This document shows positions 51,558 to 61,776 of a DNA stretch of 64,000 nt, piece by piece (the stretch's first letter is position 1; each line of letters begins with the position of its first letter). The notes under the pieces were generated by a model. The model was not told where the DNA came from. It made no database searches and saw only the letters and a program-made list of their open reading frames with translations. The DNA is from JBBQLG01 sp964251665. GTDB lineage: Bacteria; Bacteroidota; Bacteroidia; Cytophagales; Spirosomataceae. The position numbers and the translations under genes were made by a program. The stretch lies in NCBI GenBank assembly GCA_964251665.1, contig CAXUKO010000008.1, positions 124,001 to 188,000 on the forward strand, written 5' to 3'.

Positions 51558-51897
51558 GAATAACTAACGCAATTTAGGGGCGAAGTTATCTATTTATCCG
51601 GTTAAGGGAGGTAGCAACCAGCAGCGGATTGCCGGTAAAGCTGGGGTAATTCACATAGCCGATGGCATTATTTGGACAGATTTATCTAATTAAAGAAAGC
51701 ATACTGCCGAACATTAATTGGCGAAAACCAATAAAATATATGGATTTATAAGGTAAAGTGATTAACGCGGACCGGGTAACCGGCAAATCGTTGGCTGGCA
51801 AAAACAAATCGCTGTGTCTACCGCTTATTAGTGAATGGAGTACATCGGTAACCATCGCTAACCGACTGTTACTCATAACCGTTTACCATTCAACGAT
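51558..51897. other. Divergent intergenic region
   Basis: 340 nt between the RND exporter (minus) and the GT4 gene (plus), A+T-rich in the middle (51660-51760). No open frame with coding character, hairpin terminator or exact TAnnTTTG box was seen. It must hold both promoters; a near match, TAACTTCG, lies upstream of the exporter on the minus strand. Confidence 0.5.
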
Positions 51898-54207
51898 ATG
51901 ACAGCTGCACCCGATAGTTCCGCCTGGAAACACAATCCCAAAAATGTAGCATTTATCGGCGATTACCTGCCCCGTCAGTGTGGGATCGCTACCTTCACCG
52001 CCGATCTCTATAAGTCGTACGTTCAGTTTCAGCCCAATGTAAACCCCATCGTGGTGTCGGTAAATGACACGCTCGAAGGCTACAGTTATCCCGACGAAGT
52101 ACGGTACGAGTTTTACCAGCACGACCTCGAATCGTACAAAAAAGCGGCCGAGTTTCTGAACTCCAAAAACATGGATGTCGTGTGCCTGCAACACGAGTAC
52201 GGCATCTACGGCGGGTCGGCGGGCAGCTACATCCTTACCCTGCTGCGGAACCTGACCATGCCCATCGTCACGACGTTCCACACCATTCTGAAAACGCCCG
52301 ATCAGGATCAGTTAGTCGTCCTCAAAAGCATTGCCGATCTGTCGGCGCGGGTGGTTTGTATGTCCGAGAAGGGCCGTGAATTCCTGATCAATATTTACGA
52401 AATTCCCGCCGAAAAAATCGACGTGATTCCCCACGGTATTCCCGATATGCCGTTTGTGGACCCGCATTTTTTCAAGGACAAGTTCGGGATGGAAGGGAAG
52501 CAGTTGCTGCTCACCTTCGGCTTGCTGTCGCCTAACAAAGGCATCGAGAACGTAATTAATGCCCTGCCGCGTATTGTGGCGCAGTTTCCCGATGTTATGT
52601 ACATGGTACTCGGGGCCACGCACCCGAATCTGGTGCGCGATCAGGGCGAAGTGTACCGGGATAGTCTGAAAAAACTCGCCGTTGATAATGGCGTGGCGAA
52701 TAATGTACACTTCGTTGACCGCTTCGTGGAAACGGAAGACCTGCTGGAGTATCTGGGTGCCGCCGATATTTACATCACGCCTTACCTGAATCCGGCTCAA
52801 ATCACCTCCGGTACGCTGTCGTATGCGTTCGGGGTGGGGAAAGCGGTGGTATCGACACCGTACTGGCATGCCGAAGAACTGCTGGCCGATGGCCGGGGTA
52901 TTCTGGTGCCCTTTGGCAATTCGGAAGCCATTGCCGATCAGATCATTAATCTCCTCAGCGACGATACCCTGCGGCACGGCATGCGCAAACGGGGTTATTT
53001 GATGGGCCGCGAAATGACCTGGGAGAAGACCATTCAGCACTACGCCGACTCGTTCGGTAAAGCACGCGAGGAGCGTATGGATGTGGTGAGTACGCAATTG
53101 CCCTACATTGCTAACGGAGGCAGCAGCACCTTCAAGTTGCCGGGCATTAACCTCGACCATCTGTACCGCCTGACCGACTCAACCGGCATTGTGCAGCATG
53201 CCCGCTATCACCTGCCGTTTTATGAAGAAGGATACTGCACCGACGACAACGCCCGCGCCCTTATTTTAAGCCTTATGCTGGCGGATACCGGGATTCAGGA
53301 CCGGCGGCTGGCGCAGGTGACGGATACTTATTCGGCTTTTCTAAACTATGCCTATGCCGACGGGCACCGCCAGTTTCGCAACTTTATGAGTTACGACCGG
53401 CGCTGGCTCGAAGACGTTGGTTCTGAAGACAGTACCGGTCGTACCGTTTGGGCACTGGGTACCTGCATTGGTCGCTCAACGGACCGTAACTGCACCACTT
53501 GGGCTATGAACCTGTTGGAACGGGTGTTGCCCACCATCGCCGATATGGGATCACCCCGCGCGTGGGCATTTGCACTCGTCGGCCTGAATGAATACCTGAA
53601 ACGGTTTGACAATGACCGGTTGGCCAAAACAATTCAGCAACAACTGACCGATAAGTTGATGTTCCGGTTCTCGGAAACGGCGATGGAAGACTGGCCCTGG
53701 TTCGAGAATGTGCTGTCGTATGATAATGCTGTACTGACGCAGGCTCTGCTGGTATCCGGCGATGCAACAGCGCAGGAAACGGGCCTGACAGCCTTGCGCT
53801 GGCTCATGAAACTACAAACGTCGGAGCGAGGGCATTTTCAACCCATTGGGTCAAACGGTTTTTACGTGAAAGGGCAGACCCGGGCGTTTTTCGATCAGCA
53901 GCCGTTGGAAGCGCAAAGCTCCGTGGCCGCCTGCCTGGCTGCGTTTCGCCTGACGGGTGATGCCGAGTGGTACCGCAAAGCCACTCGGGTGTTTCGCTGG
54001 TTCTCGGGGCTGAATGACCTGGGATTACCGCTCTACGATATGCAGACGGGTGGCTGTCGCGATGGACTGCACATCGACCGGGTAAATATGAATCAGGGGG
54101 CCGAATCGACGCTGTCGTACCTGATGGCACTGGCCGAACTGCATCAGACCCAGCAGGTGGTTGCAGCCACAAAAACAGTCGGCACGAGCGTTTCGACAAT
54201 GGTGTAA
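51898..54207 (+). CDS. GT4 glycosyltransferase fused to an alpha-helical barrel-like domain
   Basis: A 769-residue cytoplasmic protein in two parts. Residues about 1-400 are a GT-B, GT4-type glycosyltransferase: YLPRQCGIATFTADLYKSY, then HEYGIYGGSAGSYILTLLR, LLTFGLLSPNKGIENVINAL and the nucleotide-sugar site KAVVSTPYWHAEELLADGRG. Residues about 415-765 have the repeated helical pattern of an (alpha/alpha)-barrel glycoside-processing domain (YEEGYCTDDNARALILSLML, EDWPWFENVLSYDNAVLTQA, then a final MNQGAESTLSYLMALAELHQ). A GH130 phosphorylase gene follows 110 nt downstream. The fusion suggests synthesis and trimming of one glycan. Substrates unknown. Confidence 0.85.
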   Translation: MTAAPDSSAWKHNPKNVAFIGDYLPRQCGIATFTADLYKSYVQFQPNVNPIVVSVNDTLEGYSYPDEVRYEFYQHDLESYKKAAEFLNSKNMDVVCLQHEYGIYGGSAGSYILTLLRNLTMPIVTTFHTILKTPDQDQLVVLKSIADLSARVVCMSEKGREFLINIYEIPAEKIDVIPHGIPDMPFVDPHFFKDKFGMEGKQLLLTFGLLSPNKGIENVINALPRIVAQFPDVMYMVLGATHPNLVRDQGEVYRDSLKKLAVDNGVANNVHFVDRFVETEDLLEYLGAADIYITPYLNPAQITSGTLSYAFGVGKAVVSTPYWHAEELLADGRGILVPFGNSEAIADQIINLLSDDTLRHGMRKRGYLMGREMTWEKTIQHYADSFGKAREERMDVVSTQLPYIANGGSSTFKLPGINLDHLYRLTDSTGIVQHARYHLPFYEEGYCTDDNARALILSLMLADTGIQDRRLAQVTDTYSAFLNYAYADGHRQFRNFMSYDRRWLEDVGSEDSTGRTVWALGTCIGRSTDRNCTTWAMNLLERVLPTIADMGSPRAWAFALVGLNEYLKRFDNDRLAKTIQQQLTDKLMFRFSETAMEDWPWFENVLSYDNAVLTQALLVSGDATAQETGLTALRWLMKLQTSERGHFQPIGSNGFYVKGQTRAFFDQQPLEAQSSVAACLAAFRLTGDAEWYRKATRVFRWFSGLNDLGLPLYDMQTGGCRDGLHIDRVNMNQGAESTLSYLMALAELHQTQQVVAATKTVGTSVSTMV

Positions 54208-54317
54208 GCGAAACTACGTACAGGAGTAATTGCATAAATTGAGCGGCTATTCAGACTATTTCCGGCTTTTGGCAGTTAGTCCTGTACGATATTCACTGAA
54301 CACTCCTACCGTTACCA

Positions 54318-55823
54318 ATGAGTCTACGAGCCACCCGCACTGGTATTGTGCTGCGACCCGACCCTACCCGCGTTCTGTTCCGACCGTTCGATTTGGGAAA
54401 TACCACCCGCACCCTCAAGATTATTGCCCGCGTGAATGGCATGACCGATGCCGAAGCCGAGCAGAAATTAGATGAAGTAATCCGCGAGTTTGGCAGTCGG
54501 CATTATAAGCTGGAACGCTTTTTTCTGAATCGGTTCGAGCAAATCAAACCCCATCTGCTCACCGATGAACCGCTGACGCTGGAGCGTAAACTGCTGCTGG
54601 GTGCTTATTTCACCATGGAGTACTCGCTCGAATCGGCAGCTCTGTTCAACCCGTCTATGGTCTGGCACCCCGATCAGACGAACCTGCCGCCGGGCTACAA
54701 ACGCTTCATTGTCAGCCTGCGGGCTACCGGTGAGGGTCACATTTCGTCCATCTCGTTTCGGATGGGCTACATCGATCAGGATAACAAAATCATTCTCCGT
54801 AAACCCTCGCGTTACGTTACCGCGCCCGAGATTGAGTCGAACAAGCGGTTCACCAAAGCCCTGTTCGAGCGCAAATTGTACGAACTGCGGTTGTCGAACA
54901 GCATTTCTGAAAAAATGATGGCGGGTGTTGATGACGAATTCATCCTCCCGGAACTGGAAGCGAGCGTGAAACGCGTTTCAGGACAGTTCCGCTACAATGC
55001 CGAGTACGACACCATCGGCGGCAATCTGCTGGGACTGGCCCGCTCCGATTACGAAATGCATTTCGACGATGATCAGAGCCTGGACGAGCGGTGCATCTTC
55101 CCGAACTCGCCCAATGAGACCAACGGGATCGAAGACGCACGATTCGTTTGTTTCACTGATGATAAAGGCCCGAACGGCGAGTCGGAGACGACGTACTACG
55201 CTACCTATACCGCCTACAACGGCCGTGTGACGTTTCCGCAACTGCTCGAAACCAAAGATTTCACCCATTTTAAGATCAGCACCCTCAACGGGGCCGAGGT
55301 GCAAAACAAGGGCATGGCCCTGTTCCCCCGCAAAATCAACGGAAAATACGCCATGTTATCCCGGCAGGACGGTGAGAACCTGTACCTGATGTATTCCGAC
55401 GATCTGTATTTCTGGCAAACAAAAGAACTGCTGGCCAAGCCGACCTACAGCTGGGAATATGTGCAGCTTGGTAACTGCGGGTCGCCCATAGAAACCGAAG
55501 CAGGCTGGCTGGTGCTTACGCATGGCGTTGGCCCGATGCGGAAATATGCCATTGGTGCCCTGCTGCTCGACCTGGACAATCCGGCGAGAGTGATTGGCCG
55601 CACCAAAGAGCCGCTGCTCAGTCCCGACGAGAACGAACGCGAGGGCTACGTGCCCAACGTGGTGTACAGTTGCGGGGGTGTTATCAACGGCGGGCAACTC
55701 ATTATTCCCTACGCCATGTCGGATTACGCCAGTAGTTTTGCGACCGTCGGCGTAGACGAATTACTGGCCGAACTCACGGGGACGGCTCAATCTGTAGCGG
55801 CCCCTGCTCCCGAAGCAGCGTAG
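54318..55823 (+). CDS. GH130 mannoside phosphorylase family protein
   Basis: A 501-residue GH130 protein, longer than the common 320-400-residue members because of a helical N-terminal extension (about 1-120). The five-bladed propeller carries NPSMVWHP, RATGEGHISS, the catalytic Asp in GIEDARFV (the inverting phosphorolysis acid) and ALFPRKINGKYAMLSRQDG. GH130 enzymes cleave beta-mannosyl linkages with phosphate. No signal peptide, so cytoplasmic. Pairing with the GT4 fusion upstream suggests turnover of a mannose-containing intracellular glycan. Exact linkage unknown. Confidence 0.88.
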   Translation: MSLRATRTGIVLRPDPTRVLFRPFDLGNTTRTLKIIARVNGMTDAEAEQKLDEVIREFGSRHYKLERFFLNRFEQIKPHLLTDEPLTLERKLLLGAYFTMEYSLESAALFNPSMVWHPDQTNLPPGYKRFIVSLRATGEGHISSISFRMGYIDQDNKIILRKPSRYVTAPEIESNKRFTKALFERKLYELRLSNSISEKMMAGVDDEFILPELEASVKRVSGQFRYNAEYDTIGGNLLGLARSDYEMHFDDDQSLDERCIFPNSPNETNGIEDARFVCFTDDKGPNGESETTYYATYTAYNGRVTFPQLLETKDFTHFKISTLNGAEVQNKGMALFPRKINGKYAMLSRQDGENLYLMYSDDLYFWQTKELLAKPTYSWEYVQLGNCGSPIETEAGWLVLTHGVGPMRKYAIGALLLDLDNPARVIGRTKEPLLSPDENEREGYVPNVVYSCGGVINGGQLIIPYAMSDYASSFATVGVDELLAELTGTAQSVAAPAPEAA

Positions 55824-55840
55824 TTTATTTGGTTCTAAGG

Positions 55841-55878
55841 CGGAAGCCGCTTCCACAAAATGTGGGAGCGGCTTCCGC
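55841..55878 (+). terminator. Hairpin after the GH130 gene
   Basis: CGGAAGCCGCTTCCACA (55841-55857) pairs with TGTGGGAGCGGCTTCCG (55862-55878) with one G-T wobble and a 4-nt loop. The rest of the 55824-56247 gap is gene-free apart from the promoter at 56165. Confidence 0.75.
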
Positions 55879-56164
55879 ACGTATCGGGGTAAACCAACCC
55901 CGGTTAGGGCTAAAAAGGCCGTGCCAAACGGGGCTGTACGATAATTTTTTTAACTTTTTTTAATGCTAAACAAACACAAGCGGCAAGTATACTTCCGTGC
56001 AAACTGTCTACAGGCGTATTGAGTAGTTCTCCTTAAAACAGGCCAATTCTGTGCAACTGAAGACGGTCGGGCTGGTTCTTGCCGATTGGGTAGTTACCGT
56101 AGATTCGGATGGAATATGAGCGTAAACAGTTTACTTATTCTGTCAAAAATATGGACCGCAAAAC

Positions 56165-56195
56165 TTTGTGAGAGAACACCTGTTGTGTAAATTTG
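56165..56195 (+). promoter_or_regulatory. Perfect Bacteroidetes promoter for the second SusC/SusD locus
   Basis: TTTG at 56165-56168, exactly 19 nt, then TAAATTTG at 56188-56195: a full match to TTTG-N19-TAnnTTTG. It lies 52 nt before the SusC start. Confidence 0.85.
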
Positions 56196-56247
56196 AAGCA
56201 CTTTTTTCTGATTTTTTCTTAACCGGTACTAGTTTAACATCAACTCT

Positions 56248-59200
56248 ATGAGAAAATTTTTAATGGTGCAGTGTCTGCTGTGCCTGCTGAGTTTACCACT
56301 GCTGGCACAGGAACGTCGGATCACGGGTAAAGTCACGTCGAGTGAAGATGGCAGCACGCTGCCGGGGGTAACAGTAGTGTTAAAAGGGACCAGCAAAGGG
56401 GTTAACACCGATGCTGATGGGAATTACAGCATTGCGGCCAATGACGGAACGCTGGTATTCAGTTTTGTGGGGAGCCTGACGCAGGAGATCGCGATTGGCA
56501 ATAAATCAGTTATCAACGTCACCCTCGTGCCGGACACGCGGACCCTGAATGAAGTGGTGGTGACGGGTTTCGGCATCCAGCGCAGTGAGCGTGAAATTGG
56601 AACGTCGATTGCTAAAATCAATAATGCCCAGATTACCCAGGCTGCTCCGGTCAATATTGCCAATGGCTTAACGGGTAAGGTGTCGGGTTTGCAAATCAAT
56701 ACAACGAACAATGGTGTGGGGGCCGGCGTGCGGATTACGCTGCGCGGAAACCGTTCATTTCTGGGGAACAACCAGGCCCTGTTAGTAGTGGATGGTGTAA
56801 TCTCAGACATAAACTTTCTGTCGTCGATCAACCCGAACGACATTGAATCGACTACCGTGCTGAAAGGGCCCAGTGCAGCGGCTTTGTATGGTTCCGATGC
56901 CTCGAACGGGGTGTTAATTGTGACGACCAAGCGCGGTACGACGAACAACAAGGCTCAGATCACGTACAGCAACAACACGCAGTTCGAGAGCATCTCGTAC
57001 ATGCCGGGTTTGCAGACGCAGTTTGGTGGCAACGGTGGTGAACCCGCACCGTTTTATGACCGCGACTACCGCCGGACGTATGTGCCCTACGAAAATCAGA
57101 GTTTCGGAACGCCTTATGATGGTTCCATTCGACCGTTGGGCTATGGCGTGCAGGTCCGGAATCCTGACGGGACTGTTGGCATTGATACACTGAAAGTGCC
57201 GTATTCGTCGCCGACCAAAGATCCCCGCCGGGCGTTCTTTAATACGGGCGTAACGCAGCAACACGATATCTCGTACCGCATTGGCGATAACCAGAATTAT
57301 TTTGGGTTAGGTCTGCAGCGCGTTGACCAGACGGGTATCGTGCCAAACGATAAGTATCAGCGGACAACGATCAGCCTGTCGAGCGGTCGTTCGATTGAAA
57401 AGTTTGCGGCTAACGGAGCGGCCAAGTTTGCTTATCAGAATACAGATACAGAAAACGGCGACTTCAATCAGGGGCGTCCTGTGTACTGGAACGTGCTGAA
57501 CCAGCAGGCTCATGCACCGATCAATAGCTACCCGTTAAATGACATCAACTCCCCCTACGGCGATGTAAACGGCTATTACAACGCATATTACCCCAACCCA
57601 TACTGGCAGATTACGGGTGATAACTCGCGGCAGGTAAACAAACTGTACACCCTGCAGGGATCGGCCGATGCATCGTATCAGTTCACGAAGTGGCTGAACG
57701 TGTTGTACCGGGTAGGCGGACAGATCTCAGCACGTCAGTTTAAATCACACGTCGCTGATGTGGGCTTTAGTGAGTACGCTCTGGGTGACCCCTGGGAGGC
57801 TGGTAACATTGCATCATCGGTAGGTCATGCTAACGCGAGGGTTAATGACCTGACTGAGTTGCGGACTCGTTTTACGGGTGACCTGCTAGTTACGGTGAAT
57901 CCATCGTTCGGAGATTTTTCGACGAAATTGATCCTGGGTCAGCAGACCCGGCAGGAGTTCTATCGCTATACGACGGATGCGGCCGGAACGCTGGTTGTAC
58001 CGGGGGTGTACAACATTGCTAACCGGCTTGGTAACCCAACCGTGACTGAAGGCAGCACCCAAAGCCGACTGTTAGGCTTCTTTGGCGACTTTACGCTCGG
58101 TTACAAGAATTTCGCCTTTATACACGCAACGGGGCGTAACGATAAAACCTCGTTGCTGTCGGCGGCCAACCGGTCGTTCTTCTACCCAAGCGTTGATGCA
58201 TCGGTCATTCTGTCAGAAGCCGTTCCATTCCTGAAAACCAATAGTATCCTGTCTTATGTTAAAGTGCGGGGTGGTATTGCTAAAGTAGGCCAGGTTAACG
58301 TGCTGCCTTACCAGTTGCAGAACGTATTTAACCCTGGGACAAACATCGTTACGGGTGGCACTGCGTTCCCATACGGAAGTCAGGCTGGATTTGAGTTGAG
58401 CAATCGGCAGAATGATCCTAACCTGAAACCTGAGTTTACAACGAACCGGGAGGTTGGTTTGGAATTGGGCTTATTCGACCGGTTTAACCTGGAAGCTACG
58501 TACTACAAGTCCCAAACAACCAACCAGACAGTACCTATTGACGTATCACGGGCAACAGGTTATTCCCAAGCCCTGATCAATACGGGGTCGATGGACAACT
58601 ATGGTCTTGAGGTAGACCTGCGGTCTATCAAGCCGATTGTTAACGCGGGTGGGTTTACCTGGGATATTGGTACCAACTTTACGTATCTGGAAAGCAAGGT
58701 CACCTCTTTATACGGTGATCTGCCCCGCATCAACATTGCTTATCCCAACGGTGTAGCTTCTGAGGTATATGCCGCCAATGGATTTAACTATCCAGCGCTG
58801 TATGTGAATGACATTCAGCGGGTGCAGTCAGGGCCGTACGCCGGTCAGCCGATTGTTGATCCCACGACGGGTTATCCTGCGCTGGACCCAAACCTCAAGT
58901 ATGCTGGTACGACACAGCCAAAATACCGGTTTGGTATGACAAACACTTTCAAGTTTAAGGGAATAACCTTGTCGGCAGTGGTTGAGTATCGTGGTGGAGC
59001 CGTAATCTATAATCTCCTCGGTAACGCGCTTGAGTTCACCGGTGCCGGTATCCGGTCGACGTACGCCGGTCGCCAGAATTTCGTATTCCCCAACTCGGTT
59101 ATACAGACAGGCACGAACTCGGACAAGAGCCCCATCTACACGCCGAATACCAACGTAACGACCAAAGACGGTAACCTGACCTTCTGGACGACCTCAGCCT

Positions 59201-59499
59201 ACCATAACGCGGGTTACAGCTACGTAACCAGTGCTGACTTCTGGAAGCTTCGGGAAGTTGCGTTGAGTTACAACATTCCGGCTACGATTCTGAACTACAC
59301 CAAGTTCATCAAGTCAGTGAATGTGGCGCTTACGGGGCGTAACCTGATTATGCTGCGTCCGAAAACGAACGTCTTTACCGATCCTGAATTCTCGGGTGGT
59401 ACCAACGCCAATGATACCAGTAATGCCGTTGGCACAACTACGGAATACCAGGCTCCGCCAACGCGCTTCTACGGATTCCGGGTCAGTTTTGGTTTTTAA
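56248..59499 (+). CDS. SusC/RagA-family TonB-dependent transporter
   Basis: A 1083-residue outer-membrane transporter. Signal MRKFLMVQCLLCLLSLPLLAQ, regulatory-like domain (ITGKVTSSEDGSTLPGVTVV), TonB-box region (TRTLNEVVVTGFGIQRSERE), plug (NNQALLVVDGVISDINFL; GPSAAALYGSDASNGVLIV) and a barrel ending FRVSFGF with the usual terminal Phe. It pairs with the SusD gene 23 nt downstream. No glycoside hydrolase gene adjoins except GH130 upstream in a separate unit, so the ligand is unknown and need not be a polysaccharide. Confidence 0.97.
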   Translation: MRKFLMVQCLLCLLSLPLLAQERRITGKVTSSEDGSTLPGVTVVLKGTSKGVNTDADGNYSIAANDGTLVFSFVGSLTQEIAIGNKSVINVTLVPDTRTLNEVVVTGFGIQRSEREIGTSIAKINNAQITQAAPVNIANGLTGKVSGLQINTTNNGVGAGVRITLRGNRSFLGNNQALLVVDGVISDINFLSSINPNDIESTTVLKGPSAAALYGSDASNGVLIVTTKRGTTNNKAQITYSNNTQFESISYMPGLQTQFGGNGGEPAPFYDRDYRRTYVPYENQSFGTPYDGSIRPLGYGVQVRNPDGTVGIDTLKVPYSSPTKDPRRAFFNTGVTQQHDISYRIGDNQNYFGLGLQRVDQTGIVPNDKYQRTTISLSSGRSIEKFAANGAAKFAYQNTDTENGDFNQGRPVYWNVLNQQAHAPINSYPLNDINSPYGDVNGYYNAYYPNPYWQITGDNSRQVNKLYTLQGSADASYQFTKWLNVLYRVGGQISARQFKSHVADVGFSEYALGDPWEAGNIASSVGHANARVNDLTELRTRFTGDLLVTVNPSFGDFSTKLILGQQTRQEFYRYTTDAAGTLVVPGVYNIANRLGNPTVTEGSTQSRLLGFFGDFTLGYKNFAFIHATGRNDKTSLLSAANRSFFYPSVDASVILSEAVPFLKTNSILSYVKVRGGIAKVGQVNVLPYQLQNVFNPGTNIVTGGTAFPYGSQAGFELSNRQNDPNLKPEFTTNREVGLELGLFDRFNLEATYYKSQTTNQTVPIDVSRATGYSQALINTGSMDNYGLEVDLRSIKPIVNAGGFTWDIGTNFTYLESKVTSLYGDLPRINIAYPNGVASEVYAANGFNYPALYVNDIQRVQSGPYAGQPIVDPTTGYPALDPNLKYAGTTQPKYRFGMTNTFKFKGITLSAVVEYRGGAVIYNLLGNALEFTGAGIRSTYAGRQNFVFPNSVIQTGTNSDKSPIYTPNTNVTTKDGNLTFWTTSAYHNAGYSYVTSADFWKLREVALSYNIPATILNYTKFIKSVNVALTGRNLIMLRPKTNVFTDPEFSGGTNANDTSNAVGTTTEYQAPPTRFYGFRVSFGF

Positions 59500-59522
59500 T
59501 TAGTTAAACTCAGCAAGCAACA

Positions 59523-61016
59523 ATGATTACCATAAAACGATTAACCGCCGGGGCTTTAGCCGTGCTGCTACTAACGGTAGCGGGCTGTAAAGAAGGCTAC
59601 CTCGACATCAACAATAACCCCAATCAGGTGACGGCTGCCAATCCGTCGCTGGTGCTGCCCAGTGCACTGGCTTCGACGGGTGCGTATGCCACGACCAGTT
59701 TTTACTTTTTGAACCTGTGGATGGGCTACTGGAACTGGAGTGGTAACTATTCGATCAACTTATCGGATAAGAATTACCAGTTTACTAACAGTTTCAATAA
59801 TGGTATCTGGACGAACGGGTATCTGAATCTGAAGAATTACAATTATATCGATCAACAGGGCGCGGCATTGAACCAACCTCTTTTACAGGGGATGGGTAAA
59901 ATCATGAAAGCGTATCACTTTCAGATTCTGGTGGATACGTACGGTAATGTGCCCTATACCTCTGCCCTACAGGGTACTGCCAGCATTTTGCCGACGTACG
60001 ACAACGGACAGGCCGTTTATGATAGTTTGTTTGCGCAGATTAACACAGGCCTGGCTCTTTTTGCTGCTGGTGATAAGCAGGGGTCTACTGTGGTGAATCC
60101 TGGTGCTAATGATATCATGTTTCAGGGCGACATCAGCAAGTGGCGGAAGTTTGCCAACACACTGAAACTGCGCATGTTGCTGCGTCAGTCGGAGAAAACT
60201 GACCGGGCTGCCTACATTCAGTCACAACTGGCCATCATTAAAGCATCGGGCTATGGCTTTTTGGGCGCTGGTGAAAATGCGCAGGTGAACCCGGGTTACG
60301 TCAATTCGGCTAATCAGCAGAATCCTTTGTACGGTGCATTTTACGCGGTGAATGGCTCGCCAACACAGACGAATAACCAGTACAAGGCCAACGGATATGC
60401 TGTCTCATTTTATAAGCAGACGAATGATCCGCGGATTGCCGGGTTTTATGCGCCAGTGCCTAAAACAACCAATACCTACAACGGTACATTGTTTGGCACG
60501 ACCGATGTACTGGTGAACAGCCTGGTGTCGGATATTGGACCGGGTGTGTTGACAGGTGTTGACAAGCCAGCGCCCATTCTGATGTCGCATGAGAGTTTGT
60601 TCATGCAAGCCGAAGCTGCGCAGCGTGGCTGGCTTACGGCTGACCCCAAAACCTTGTATCAGGCGGCAATTACCGAATCGTTTGTAAACGTGGGTCGTAC
60701 TCCTGCAGAAGCGGTTGCTTACTATTCGCAGCCTGTGAACGACGTAAACTGGGATGCGTCGCCGAATAAGATCGAAGCCATTATCCGGCAGAAATGGGCT
60801 TCCGAGAATAGCCTGGACCCGTTTGAGGCCTGGTCTGATTATCGGCGTCTTGGCTTACCTGCTGATATTCCTATCTCGCAGGACCCAAGTACATCGGTCA
60901 AGCAGATTCCTGTGCGGTTATTCTATCCCCAATCGGAATTTAGCACCAACGCGACAAATGTAAACGCGCAGGGAACAATCAGTCAGTTCACAAGTAAAAT
61001 CTTCTGGGAGAAGTAA
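59523..61016 (+). CDS. SusD-like_2 family surface lipoprotein
   Basis: A 497-residue lipoprotein (LLLTVAGCKEGYLDINNNPN). It belongs to the SusD-like_2 branch, seen in the early NPNQVTAANPSLVLPSALA segment, AYHFQILVDTYGNVPYTSAL near 125-145, and RQKWASENSLDPFEAWSDYR near the C-terminus. It should cap the SusC protein encoded directly upstream and bind its ligand. Followed 26 nt later by a DUF1735-type lipoprotein gene in the same unit. Confidence 0.95.
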   Translation: MITIKRLTAGALAVLLLTVAGCKEGYLDINNNPNQVTAANPSLVLPSALASTGAYATTSFYFLNLWMGYWNWSGNYSINLSDKNYQFTNSFNNGIWTNGYLNLKNYNYIDQQGAALNQPLLQGMGKIMKAYHFQILVDTYGNVPYTSALQGTASILPTYDNGQAVYDSLFAQINTGLALFAAGDKQGSTVVNPGANDIMFQGDISKWRKFANTLKLRMLLRQSEKTDRAAYIQSQLAIIKASGYGFLGAGENAQVNPGYVNSANQQNPLYGAFYAVNGSPTQTNNQYKANGYAVSFYKQTNDPRIAGFYAPVPKTTNTYNGTLFGTTDVLVNSLVSDIGPGVLTGVDKPAPILMSHESLFMQAEAAQRGWLTADPKTLYQAAITESFVNVGRTPAEAVAYYSQPVNDVNWDASPNKIEAIIRQKWASENSLDPFEAWSDYRRLGLPADIPISQDPSTSVKQIPVRLFYPQSEFSTNATNVNAQGTISQFTSKIFWEK

Positions 61017-61042
61017 GCACCCGGTAAAACAAGCAAACAACC

Positions 61043-61558
61043 ATGAAAACTATTGTTAAGATGATCGTGGCCGCGAGTTTAGCCGTAAGTCTGACCTCCT
61101 GCCTGAAAGATGATGAACACTTTGTTGACTTCGCGGCTTCGGGTTACGTAGCGGAGTTTCCCTACGCGGCCAACCGTAGTATCATCAAGCCATTTGCTGT
61201 TTCAATAGCTAAAGGCTCATTAGATACACTTTTTGATGTAAATATTGCATCACCCAGCCCGCCGACAATGGCTGTACCCATCACAGTTGGCTTAGATACA
61301 GCGGCTCTAACGAAGTATAACGCCACGGCAACAACAAAGTATAAGTTGTTACCTACAAGTGCTTATCAACTTAAAAAGACTAATTTGACTGTGGCTGCAG
61401 GAAGTCGGATTGATAGTGTCTTGGTTAGTTTTACTGCTGCTAATATACCTGCAACAGGAAGTTATGCTGTACCAATCAGTATCCTGACGGTACCAAGTAA
61501 CGTGACAATTAGTGCTAACAACCGCACACAAATTCTGGCTGTTACATTGAAGAAATAG
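61043..61558 (+). CDS. DUF1735/BT_3987-type lipoprotein
   Basis: A 171-residue lipoprotein (signal ends SLTSCLKDDE). The mature part is a single beta-sandwich of the DUF1735 kind often found as the third gene of SusC/SusD loci (MAVPITVGLDTAALTKYNA, then YKLLPTSAYQLKKTNLTVAA and the closing SNVTISANNRTQILAVTL). Many relatives are two to three times longer with a C-terminal binding or catalytic domain; here only the N-terminal-type domain is present. Probably surface-exposed, glycan-binding or structural. A perfect palindrome terminator follows. Confidence 0.85.
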   Translation: MKTIVKMIVAASLAVSLTSCLKDDEHFVDFAASGYVAEFPYAANRSIIKPFAVSIAKGSLDTLFDVNIASPSPPTMAVPITVGLDTAALTKYNATATTKYKLLPTSAYQLKKTNLTVAAGSRIDSVLVSFTAANIPATGSYAVPISILTVPSNVTISANNRTQILAVTLKK

Positions 61559-61575
61559 CTTAAAGTAATCTTAAG

Positions 61576-61621
61576 CAAAGAGGAGCGGTCCAACATACGT
61601 ATGTTGGACCGCTCCTCTTTG
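61576..61621. terminator. Perfect 23-bp palindrome ending the SusCD unit
   Basis: 61576-61598 is the exact reverse complement of 61599-61621, with no spacer (centre TACGTA), starting 17 nt after the stop codon. The distal arm ends CTCCTCTTTGTTTG. The region 61622-61776 beyond it is A+T-rich and gene-free. Confidence 0.8.
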
Positions 61622-61776
61622 TTTGTAAAATAAATTTTTAGTAAATAATAGCTTCACGTAAACGCAATATTAAATTTATTTATTGACTTGATTATAATAA
61701 ATACACTTTTTATATTAGTTTAAAGTTTTATAAAGGCTTGTAATTTAATTTTTTCAAACTTTTAACTCATCATATT

